From assembly GCA_041484845.1 (NCBI GenBank), contig JBGPIK010000287.1, positions 1 to 8,955 on the forward strand: a DNA stretch of 8,955 nucleotides, written 5' to 3'. Source of the stretch: JBGPIK01 sp041484845 (GTDB lineage: Bacteria; Desulfobacterota; Binatia; UBA9968). The translations under genes were made by a program, and so were the position numbers. Below the pieces are notes generated by a model, which had not been told where the DNA came from, ran no database searches, and worked only from the letters and a program-made list of their open reading frames with translations. Shown piece by piece: positions 1-5,962 of this stretch. Within the stretch, counting starts at the first letter, position 1; each line of letters starts with the position of its first letter.

Positions 1-135
1 AGTCGATCGCGCTGTAATCCCAGAGGAGTCAAACGAAAGATGGGCAACTATCCACTCCGACCGCGCAACCGGTCGCGCACAAACAAAATTAACGTCGAAA
101 ATCATATCAGAATCATTAAATGAACAGTATTGCTG
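1..135. other. Intergenic DNA at window edge, no gene supported
   Basis: I see no convincing reading frame here. The only structure is a small hairpin: 58-63 (cgaccg) pairs with 70-75 (cggtcg) across a 6-base loop. No T-run follows on either strand, so I do not call it a terminator. The stretch may be the upstream or downstream flank of a gene outside the window. It borders the inverted-repeat element that starts at 136. Confidence 0.5.
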
Positions 136-408
136 CTAGCCCGCATTATTCACGGTTAGAGGAAAAACGATGACACTGTGTCGATCGAGAGGTGAGATCG
201 GAAGAGCGAGGCACGGAGACGAACAGTTTCAATGCCGTCTTTGGTGCTCGGATCGTCGCTCGCTTTTTTCTCAGGCGTCCGCTCCAGAAACGCAGTTTGC
301 AGGCCTGTCCTGAGCGAAGTCGAAGGGCCGCGCCAAGGCACAGACCCATTGCCTCGCTCTGGAGGGCTCGCCTCTCGATCGCCCGCACGCATGAATAATG
401 CGGGCTAG
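136..408. mobile_element. MITE-like inverted-repeat element, about 273 bp, CTAG-bounded
   Basis: The ends are a perfect 17-base inverted repeat: ctagcccgcattattca at 136-152 and its complement at 392-408. Inside is a second, longer imperfect palindrome. Bases 182-196 pair with 367-381 (14 of 15), and 203-213 pair perfectly with 350-360, with equal 6-base unpaired gaps, so much of the element could fold into a large cruciform or hairpin. No transposase is encoded. The frames open across it are repeat-derived and low in plausibility. This is the pattern of a non-autonomous element moved in trans. CTAG at each end may be a target duplication, but it is its own complement, so it could equally be part of the terminal repeat. 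The right end overlaps the stop codon of the binding-protein gene. A GC-rich hairpin (381-387 with 399-405) followed by six T (411-416) could weakly terminate plus-strand transcription. Confidence 0.7.
303..328. repeat. Short dispersed repeat (PERSRR-type)
   Basis: The core cctgtcctgagcgaagtcga (304-323), followed by aggg, contains a cgaag direct repeat. To my knowledge this sequence is scattered in many copies through genomes of several uncultured and environmental bacteria. Translated, it gives the recognisable peptide CPERSRRA on one strand and LRSGQA or STSLRTG on the other. It sits inside the loop of the inverted-repeat element, on its right side, where left-right symmetry of that element breaks down, so it may be a secondary insertion. 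It explains why spurious frames run through 146-398. Wide occurrence is recalled knowledge and was not searched here. Confidence 0.55.
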
Positions 409-1391
409 TATTTTTTCGCCATCTCCGCGAAATAACCTTCCTTGTCCAACTGCTGCAATAGACTCAAATCGACAAACTGCTCCGGCTTTGCATTCTTCGC
501 CTGGGGCACCTTGGGGGCTAAGTCGTCGAGCAGAAACTGAATCCCCTTGAGGGTTGGATAGGGTCGTTTCGGCACACGCTTCACGAACCAGTCATAAGTG
601 GCGTCAAGGACGTCCTGATCGTTCGTGCGCATGTACTTGGCGGTGATTCGTTTTGTCTCATCCTTGTTCTTCGAAATGTAATAGATCGACTCCACGTAGG
701 CCTTCAGCGCGCTAAGGACCGTCGCCCGCTGGCTGCGAATAAACGTCCGCGTCGTAGCAAAGCCGTTCCCTTGAATTTCGACGCCCAGGTCCAGCATATC
801 GAACACCTCGATCATGCCTTGCTTTCGCGCGCGCGGCATTTCAGACGGAGTAAGGATCGTCGCATCGATTTTACCCGCCTCAATCGCCGCCAATCGCTCC
901 ATCGTCGGTCCCACCGCGAGCAGCGCCACGTCTTTGTTGGGTTCAAGAGCAAATTTCTTAAGCACAATAATGGCCGCGTTATGAGACGCGGAGCCAAAAC
1001 TGCTTACCCCTAGGCGTCGCCCCTTCAGTTGCTCTACGGTCGCGATTCCCGGACGCGCCACAACAGAGTAGTTATAAGTGTTTTCGGAGGAAGCGATGAG
1101 CACAGCGTCGTGACCTTGCAACCCGGCCTGGACCACGAGGCCGATGTTTACGATCGGCGGGTCACCTGCGACCAGGGCCTGGGTCGCCGTTTGTCCGCCA
1201 CGGAAAAATATGATCTCAGCATCGAGACCTTGCTTACGAAAAAGTCCGGCGTCTTTGGCAACCCAAATATGAACCTGATTGTAGGAAATCGCCGGATAGC
1301 CGATTTTTATTTTTTTGACTTCTTGAGCGTCGGCGCGCGCGCAGAACGATCCCAACAACGCAAGAGCGGCGAACAATGACCACATTTTCAT
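405..1391 (-). CDS. ABC transporter substrate-binding protein, NMT1/SsuA-like
   Basis: This 328-residue exported protein is of the periplasmic binding type 2 fold, NMT1/SsuA/THI5-like group, which binds small organic molecules for an ABC importer. Residues 1-22 form a signal peptide (MKMW, a hydrophobic core, then ARADA), with likely cleavage before Q23. C17 is preceded by GSF, which is not a lipobox, so it should be soluble in the periplasm. The mature start (KIKIGYPAISYNQVHIWVAK) and the following AGLFRKQGLDAEIIFFRGG stretch are typical of lobe 1. The length is normal for the family. ATG at 1391 shares its A with the TGA of the upstream small gene (TGATG), so translation is probably coupled. 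Met3 is an alternative start. No ATPase or permease is in view, so it is an orphan binding protein here and the substrate cannot be told. Its TAG stop (407-405) lies within the CTAG of the repeat element, and the C-terminus (MAKKY) may have been set by that junction. Confidence 0.9.
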   Translation of the reverse strand: MKMWSLFAALALLGSFCARADAQEVKKIKIGYPAISYNQVHIWVAKDAGLFRKQGLDAEIIFFRGGQTATQALVAGDPPIVNIGLVVQAGLQGHDAVLIASSENTYNYSVVARPGIATVEQLKGRRLGVSSFGSASHNAAIIVLKKFALEPNKDVALLAVGPTMERLAAIEAGKIDATILTPSEMPRARKQGMIEVFDMLDLGVEIQGNGFATTRTFIRSQRATVLSALKAYVESIYYISKNKDETKRITAKYMRTNDQDVLDATYDWFVKRVPKRPYPTLKGIQFLLDDLAPKVPQAKNAKPEQFVDLSLLQQLDKEGYFAEMAKKY

Positions 1392-1726
1392 CAGTAGGTG
1401 TCGGCGCGTCGGCGCACCGTATCGCTTGCGCTTTTCGAAGATGTCCGGGTCAAATCGTTGGCGGTTTTTCCATCCACCCCTTTCCCCTCCACGATAACCG
1501 GGTTACTCGCTTGCGATACAACTCGAGATTCAAGCTGGATCAGCCTGTTTTCAAGGTCCGTGATATGGGATTCTGTAGCGCTCAGCTCCTTTTCCACAAT
1601 TGTAACAACGGCCGCGGTTGAACCCCACCGCTCATAGCCCAAAAGGAGCCCGAAAAAGACCCCCGCCACAATGCCGATGATCCAATTACCTTTCGTGGAA
1701 TGAGGATATTTCCTGACCCAAGGCAT
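1391..1726 (-). CDS. Small membrane-anchored coiled-coil protein, unknown function
   Basis: I do not recognise a family for this 111-residue protein. After a short basic N-terminus (MPWVRKYPHSTKG) there is one membrane segment at about residues 15-33 (WIIGIVAGVFFGLLLGYERW). A short heptad-like region follows at about 42-72 (VEKELSATESHITDLENRLI), and then a polar, Ser/Thr- and Arg-rich tail. With positive residues at the N-terminus, the coiled coil and tail should lie outside the cytoplasmic membrane. ATG at 1726 has an AAGGA about 12 bases upstream, which is rather far. The gene lies 37 bases after the SDR and overlaps the binding-protein gene by one base, so it is almost certainly co-transcribed and coupled to it. 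That suggests, without proof, a role beside the exported binding protein. The coding call rests on this spacing and on a coherent membrane plus coiled-coil layout. Confidence 0.75.
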   Translation of the reverse strand: MPWVRKYPHSTKGNWIIGIVAGVFFGLLLGYERWGSTAAVVTIVEKELSATESHITDLENRLIQLESRVVSQASNPVIVEGKGVDGKTANDLTRTSSKSASDTVRRRADTY

Positions 1727-1763
1727 AGCAATTAAAATTCCTTATAGGATAAAGAAGCGGTCG

Positions 1764-2507
1764 TCAATCGGTAGGGTCGGACCATTCGCGCGCCTCTAAA
1801 GACTGTCCGCTGATCTCCCGCGAAGCATCCGAAGCCAGATACACAAACACGGGCACAATCGCTTCTGGAACCGGTAACGTCAACGGATCTTCATCCGGAT
1901 ATGCCGCCGCGCGCATCTCGGTTCTTGTCGCTCCCGGGTTTACGGCATTGACTCGGATACGGACATCCTTCAGTTCTTCGGCGAGCAATTGCGTGAATCC
2001 TTCCACCGCAAATTTGCTGGCGGCATAGGCCCCCCAGCGGGCTTTACCCACTCGTCCGACTCCGGAGGAGATATTGATAATGGCCCCATTCCGCCGCGGC
2101 ATCATCAGGCACAAGACTTCCTGGGTCATTAAAAACACCCCGGTCAGATTGACGCGGACCACATCTTCCCAGGCCGACGGAGGATAATCGGCGATCGGCA
2201 CCCGCGGGCCGAGCAGGCTCGCATTGTTCACAAGGATATCGATGACGCCGTACCGGTCGGCGGCGCCGCGCACGATTCGTTTTACATCTTCCACTCTGCC
2301 GACGTCACCCGCCAGGCCATAAATCTCACCCCCGCGATTTCGGATTTCCATCACCACTCGGTCAATCGATGGTTGATTCCGCGCACAAATAAAAACACGG
2401 GCGCCTTCGCGTGCGTACGCCGCAGCGAGCGCCTTGCCGATTCCGCGGCTGCCGCCGGTTATAAGCGCGACTTTGCCAAATAATTTGTTGTGTCCTACGT
2501 TTGCCAT
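1764..2507 (-). CDS. SDR family NAD(P)-dependent oxidoreductase
   Basis: This is a classical short-chain dehydrogenase/reductase of 247 residues, a cytosolic Rossmann-fold enzyme that interconverts alcohols and ketones using NAD(P). The cofactor motif TGGSRGIG is at residues 17-24, D68 (GDV) contacts the adenine, and NNAS is at 94-97. The catalytic tetrad is complete: N120, S148, Y161 and K165 (YAASK). R43 just after the second strand favours NADP. VNPGATRTEM at 189-198 is the usual segment after strand 6. The size is normal for the family, and the substrate cannot be deduced. It is the first gene of the minus-strand operon with the small membrane protein and the binding protein. It starts 40 bases from the divergent CPBP protease gene. 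No strong ribosome-binding site or clear promoter is visible before ATG 2507. Confidence 0.93.
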   Translation of the reverse strand: MANVGHNKLFGKVALITGGSRGIGKALAAAYAREGARVFICARNQPSIDRVVMEIRNRGGEIYGLAGDVGRVEDVKRIVRGAADRYGVIDILVNNASLLGPRVPIADYPPSAWEDVVRVNLTGVFLMTQEVLCLMMPRRNGAIINISSGVGRVGKARWGAYAASKFAVEGFTQLLAEELKDVRIRVNAVNPGATRTEMRAAAYPDEDPLTLPVPEAIVPVFVYLASDASREISGQSLEAREWSDPTD

Positions 2508-2547
2508 TAATTCGATGCTATATCATAGTCGAAATTCCGGCAAATCC

Positions 2548-3510
2548 ATGAAACCGTATCACAGACTTTTCCTATTTCTTCTGGCATCGCTTGCCATTAC
2601 GGTTCTACTGAGTCCCTGGCTGGCGGTGTCATGGGACCGCTTCGTCAACGCGCGACCCGCTTGGGAGACGTATCGCTATCCCTTCTCACGAATTTTCGAT
2701 CGCTGTTTTCTTGTTATGTCCATCTTGCTTTTTTTCCCCTGCCGCCGCTTTCTCAAAATCGGCTCTGCCACCCAAATCGGACTCGCACCGCGTACTCACC
2801 TAGCAAGCGATATCGCCACCGGCTTTTTTTGGGCGGTCGCTTCAATGGCGCTGCTGGTTGCGTTGATGTCCATCCAAGGTATTTACACACCGTTCTTCCG
2901 CTTGAATTTCAGCGATTCGATGAAGACAATCGTGAATGGCTTATTATCCGGTTTGGCCGTGGCTCTTTTGGAAGAGACTTTTTTCCGCGGCATTTTTTTT
3001 AAAGGAATGATGGATGAACAAAAACCGATACGGGCCCTCTTTATTGTTAATCTTGTCTATGCGGCCGCGCATTTTGTTCACCCGGAAAACAATTTTCAAT
3101 TATACGATCATGATCCATGGGGCGGATGGCGTTACCTGGTGGCTTCGTTCAAGCCTTTTCTCAATCTTTCCGACGTGGTTCCAGGTCTCATTGGACTCTT
3201 TCTTATTGGGTTAGTATTGAGCTATGCGGTCGTTCGCACCAACACCCTGTTTTTGTCGATGGGACTACATGCCGGTTGGGTATTTAGCATCAAAACGATA
3301 CGCGTCTTTGGGGATTTTAGACGGCAAGATTTGGGATGGATGTTCGGCTCAACCGACCCGAAAATCGTTAGCGGGGTAATCACATGGATCGGCATACTGA
3401 GCGTGGCTGCGGTGGTTCATGGTTTAACCCGTCGCCGCAGTGCTCACAGCTCCAATCGCTTTCCCGAAATCGCTAAGGCAGCGGGTGAAAGTTCCGGGAA
3501 GCGGGGCTAG
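2548..3510 (+). CDS. CPBP family intramembrane metalloprotease (CAAX protease-like)
   Basis: This is a polytopic membrane protein of 320 residues, counted from ATG 2548, with roughly seven to eight hydrophobic segments (about 7-26, 52-70, 88-108, 128-150, 162-176, 212-232, 234-248 and 275-292). Motif 1 of the CPBP/Abi family is clear: EETFFRG at 142-148, with the catalytic Glu pair E142-E143 and R147. The motif 2 His is H175 in YAAAHF, where the usual Phe of FxxxH is Tyr. A third His is H241 in LHAGWVF. Members are intramembrane proteases that cleave prenylated proteins, signal peptides or bacteriocin-related substrates; the bacterial target here is unknown. The frame is open back to 2434 and ATG 2515 is possible, but 2434-2507 overlaps the SDR start and is unlike a membrane protein N-terminus, so I prefer MKPYHRLFLFL at 2548. 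No good ribosome-binding site supports any start. The TAG stop is part of the CTAG that begins the next repeat element. Confidence 0.85.
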   Translation: MKPYHRLFLFLLASLAITVLLSPWLAVSWDRFVNARPAWETYRYPFSRIFDRCFLVMSILLFFPCRRFLKIGSATQIGLAPRTHLASDIATGFFWAVASMALLVALMSIQGIYTPFFRLNFSDSMKTIVNGLLSGLAVALLEETFFRGIFFKGMMDEQKPIRALFIVNLVYAAAHFVHPENNFQLYDHDPWGGWRYLVASFKPFLNLSDVVPGLIGLFLIGLVLSYAVVRTNTLFLSMGLHAGWVFSIKTIRVFGDFRRQDLGWMFGSTDPKIVSGVITWIGILSVAAVVHGLTRRRSAHSSNRFPEIAKAAGESSGKRG

Positions 3511-3643
3511 GAGTCTGTCGGAGTAATCAAAATATGCCTGTTTTGGGGGGTACCAAAACCATTACCCGGGACGAGATCATTGATCCTGAGCCAAATGTGA
3601 AAGAAATATTTTTTGCTCAACTAATTCTCCGACAGGCTCCTAG
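3507..3643. mobile_element. Short inverted-repeat element (MITE-like or IS remnant), CTAG-bounded
   Basis: Bases 3507-3523 (ctaggagtctgtcggag) and 3627-3643 (ctccgacaggctcctag) are inverted copies with 16 of 17 positions matching. They enclose a 137-base unit too small to encode a transposase. The ends differ in sequence from those of the element at 136-408, but both units are bounded by CTAG. The left CTAG contains the stop codon of the CPBP protease. A 71-codon frame starting at 3534 runs through and beyond the element. I recognise no transposase motif in it and do not call it a gene. The unit is probably a non-autonomous element or an internally deleted insertion sequence. Confidence 0.65.
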
Positions 3644-3814
3644 CGAACTTGAATTCTCTACTTCTAGTCCTGCACGAGATTTGCCGTCGGCCAACGTAAC
3701 ATCAAAGGCCGAGCCGCTTACGGAGCGAGTCTATCGTTGCGTCGGATGACGGCTGCGTACGGAACACCCGTGCCGAACGCCGCAAAGTTCTCTTGGTATT
3801 GTTAGCTTCCTCGC
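3644..3814. other. Intergenic DNA without recognisable content
   Basis: No convincing frame, hairpin terminator or promoter is visible between the short element and the decayed minus-strand frame. A plus-strand frame from 3534 ends at 3749, but its composition is not gene-like. Confidence 0.4.
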
Positions 3815-4126
3815 CTATTTAGTCGCAGGCATGGGAATCGGCGCCAGGCCGTCCGATGTCGCGTTGCAGACTCCACCGTCGCATGTATTTCCGCCCAAAT
3901 CACTCAACATGACTGTCGTCTGTGGATTTGGATTGCCATCGGGTTTCGTACAATCTTTGAAACCCGGAGCTTCAACTTGAATCGGAAACTTATTGGCGGA
4001 GAGATCGTTATTTTTTAAATCCAAATGGCTCTCGCGATCAGCGCACCCGAAGACTGACAAACCGTCGCGTTCGTTAGCCTCCGTTGACCGCGACAATGGC
4101 GAATTGGTGCATCGTAGAATTCATTT
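3815..4126 (-). pseudogene. Probable C-terminal remnant of an exported Cys-containing protein
   Basis: A minus-strand frame is open from just after a TGA near 4127 down to the TAG at 3815. It lacks an ATG at its beginning; the first start-like codon is TTG at 4096. The translated text looks like real protein, with NNDLSANKFPIQVEAPGFKD, then C-rich stretches (KDCTKPDG, NTCDGGVC) and the end GLAPIPMPATK. Asn/Asp/Gly-rich text with four or more Cys suggests the tail of a secreted protein, perhaps a right-handed beta-helix surface protein; that is a guess. Immediately upstream, another frame (4074 to about 4215) reads WDDLENPGLPTGDLFSWIM and ends at TAA 4076-4074. The two may be parts of one gene broken by a frameshift near 4076-4126. 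A short independent gene is the alternative. Confidence 0.35.
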
Positions 4127-4355
4127 GCGCTTGGTCCTGCATTATCCAGGAGAACAAGTCGCCCGTCGGTAAACCGGGATTTTCCAGATCGTCCCATTTG
4201 CTTTTTCCTCCTATGCTGCTTACGCTCGACTCACGGAAAGCACAGAATAGCCGCTGCGACCGCGTGGTAGTTTTGCCTTGTGCAGTATACCTTGGAGCGG
4301 CACAAAGGAGACTGGCGGAAAAATCGGGCCGGACGCGGATGCCATTTTGCACAAT

Positions 4356-4385
4356 AGGATAACCGACCGGCAATTGTTGTGTCAA
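4356..4385 (-). promoter_or_regulatory. Sigma70-like promoter, minus strand
   Basis: On the minus strand, a perfect -35 hexamer TTGACA (4385-4380) is followed after 18 bases by TATCCT (4361-4356), which matches TATAAT at four of six positions. It would transcribe leftward into the decayed Cys-containing frame. A strong AGGAGG (4212-4207) lies 9 bases before an ATG at 4197 on the same strand. That ATG opens only a 60-codon frame that I do not recognise. This may be the surviving control region of the broken gene. Confidence 0.4.
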
Positions 4386-4433
4386 AAAAACTCCTCCTCC
4401 GAGCCCGGACAACGACCTCTCACAGCATACTTT

Positions 4434-4438
4434 AGGAG
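4434..4438 (+). promoter_or_regulatory. Ribosome-binding site of the DUF2130 gene
   Basis: AGGAG lies 6 bases before ATG 4445, which is the ideal distance and fixes the start of the DUF2130 protein. Confidence 0.75.
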
Positions 4439-4444
4439 CAGTTC

Positions 4445-5716
4445 ATGGCTGAACCGACCGTCATATGTCCCCAGTGTAAGAGTGAAGTTAAACTGACCGA
4501 ATCCCTCGCGGCGCCGCTTTTGGAATCGGTCCGGAAGCAGTATGAGCAACGGCTCACGCAAAAGGACGCCGACATGGCCAAGCGCGAGCAGCTTATTCAA
4601 CAACGTGAAGCGACGCTGCAGAAAACCAAAGATACCCTGGATGAACAGGTCGCGCAGAAGGTGCAACAAGAGCGCGCTAGAATCGCTGCCGAAGAAGCCA
4701 AAAAAGCCAAGCTTGTTCTAGGCAGTGACCTTGAGGACAAAACTAAGGAAATCAGCGAGCTTCAGGAGGTTCTGAAACAACGAGATGCAAAGCTTGCAGA
4801 GGCCCAACAAGCACAGGCCGAGCTGATCCGCAAGCAACGAGAACTCGACGACGCCAAGCGCGAACTGGATTTAACCATTGAGAAGCGAGTTCAAGCCGAC
4901 TTAGGCACCGAGCGGGAGAAAGCCAAGAAGGAAGCCGAAGAAGAGCTAAAGCTTAAGGTGATGGAAAAAGACCAGACCATCACTGCTATGCAAAAACAGA
5001 TTGAAGACTTGAAACGCCGCGCCGAACAGGGGTCGCAGCAACTTCAAGGAGAAGTTCAAGAACTTGAGCTTGAAGCCTTGCTGTCCACTAAATTTCCGCG
5101 CGATACCATCCAACCCGTTCCCAAAGGCGAATTCGGCGGCGACGTGCTGCAGCGCGTCATCGGCCCGCTCGGCCAGCAGTGCGGCACGATCCTTTGGGAA
5201 TCGAAGCGAACTAAGAATTGGAGCGACGGGTGGCTGCCCAAACTGCGCGAAGACCAACGCGCCGCCAAAGCCGAACTCGCGGTTATCATCAGCCAGGCGC
5301 TGCCAAAAGAAGTTGAGTCTTTCGAATGCATTGACGGCGTATGGGTCGCCCATCCCAAGGTCGCTCTCCCTGTGGCCATGTCCCTGCGCCAGATACTCAT
5401 TGAAGTCGCGGGTGCGCGCCAAGCTTCCGAAGGCCAACAAACAAAAATGGAAATGGTGTATCAATATTTAACCGGCCCCCGCTTCCGCCAGCGCATCGAA
5501 GCCATCGTGGAAGCCTTTTCTTCGATGAAGAAAGATTTGGACGTAGAGAAAAAAGTCCTCACGCGCCAATGGGCGAAACGCGACGAACAGATCGAGCGCG
5601 TCATGCAAGCTACCGTCGGCATGTATGGCGACTTCCAGGGCATCGCCGGCAGGACCCTGCAAGAAATAGAAGGCCTCGAGTTTCAGGGAATGTTGGATTT
5701 CAAGGGAGAGGAATAG
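4445..5716 (+). CDS. DUF2130 domain-containing protein, nuclease-like C-terminus
   Basis: This 423-residue protein of the DUF2130 family is probably cytosolic and has no characterised function that I know of. The N-terminus has a single zinc-knuckle-like half, CPQC at residues 9-12, with no second Cys pair. A long, highly charged coiled coil rich in Glu, Lys and Gln follows at about 25-205. The conserved core begins near E206 (ELELEALLSTKFPRD). It contains PVPKGEFGGD with D233, CGTILWESKRTKNWSDGW with E252-S253-K254, and then a hydrophobic strand (AELAVIIS). The D, about 19 residues, ExK and strand order resembles the PD-(D/E)XK nuclease fold, and the coiled coil plus nuclease-like layout recalls RmuC. 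That part is inference. A second charged helical region is at the C-terminus (about 355-400). The gene stands alone, with more than 240 bases of non-coding DNA on each side. Confidence 0.88.
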   Translation: MAEPTVICPQCKSEVKLTESLAAPLLESVRKQYEQRLTQKDADMAKREQLIQQREATLQKTKDTLDEQVAQKVQQERARIAAEEAKKAKLVLGSDLEDKTKEISELQEVLKQRDAKLAEAQQAQAELIRKQRELDDAKRELDLTIEKRVQADLGTEREKAKKEAEEELKLKVMEKDQTITAMQKQIEDLKRRAEQGSQQLQGEVQELELEALLSTKFPRDTIQPVPKGEFGGDVLQRVIGPLGQQCGTILWESKRTKNWSDGWLPKLREDQRAAKAELAVIISQALPKEVESFECIDGVWVAHPKVALPVAMSLRQILIEVAGARQASEGQQTKMEMVYQYLTGPRFRQRIEAIVEAFSSMKKDLDVEKKVLTRQWAKRDEQIERVMQATVGMYGDFQGIAGRTLQEIEGLEFQGMLDFKGEE

Positions 5717-5962
5717 AGCCGAGCTAAATTTACCTCCAGACCCGGTCGCATTTCGTCTAGCGATTGTCGGGAGTTTCTTGATTTCAGAGCCTCCATCGCT
5801 GTAACCTTTTGATAAAGCGCCAACGACTTGAGGATCGAGATCGATGGAACGTTTCCAAAGCGCTTCTAGAAAGATCACTCACGCTAAACGTTCACGGAGA
5901 CACAACCGGCCCCGGGTGATATTCAGGGCCGAGCCTCGACGGTAGCAGAAAGGTGATTGACC
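5717..5962. other. Intergenic DNA, no feature supported
   Basis: Nothing convincing is present on the plus strand apart from the ribosome-binding site of the next gene. The minus strand is open in two frames through much of this stretch, but neither has a good start signal or a family I recognise. No terminator hairpin with a T-run follows the DUF2130 gene. Confidence 0.4.

Noticed and set aside
58..75. Hairpin cgaccg/cggtcg as a terminator
   Set aside because: It is a 6-base stem with no T-run on either side; too weak to call.
146..398. Three overlapping frames of 68-80 codons on both strands
   Set aside because: They run through the inverted-repeat element and the PERSRR-type repeat; their peptides are repeat translations, not genes.
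771..1379. Plus-strand frames opposite the binding-protein gene
   Set aside because: They are antisense to a complete, well-recognised gene with a signal peptide; no ribosome-binding site or family match.
1335..1391. Lipoprotein signal in the binding protein (C17)
   Set aside because: The residues before C17 are GSF, which does not fit a lipobox; an ordinary signal peptidase I site (ARADA) fits better.
1376..1637. Plus-strand frames opposite the small membrane protein
   Set aside because: They are antisense to a gene supported by operon spacing, a membrane segment and a stop-start overlap.
2434..2547. N-terminal extension of the CPBP protease
   Set aside because: It overlaps the divergent SDR coding start, and the residues added are unlike a membrane protein N-terminus.
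2508..2547. Divergent promoter between the SDR and CPBP genes
   Set aside because: TATGAT and TATATC hexamers are present, but neither has an acceptable -35 box at 16-18 bases.
3534..3749. 71-codon plus-strand frame
   Set aside because: It starts inside the short inverted-repeat element and runs past its end; no ribosome-binding site and no transposase motif.
4946..5878. Minus-strand frames opposite the DUF2130 gene and its downstream gap
   Set aside because: They are mostly antisense shadows of a clear gene. The part in 5717-5878 is open in two frames but has no start signal or recognisable family.
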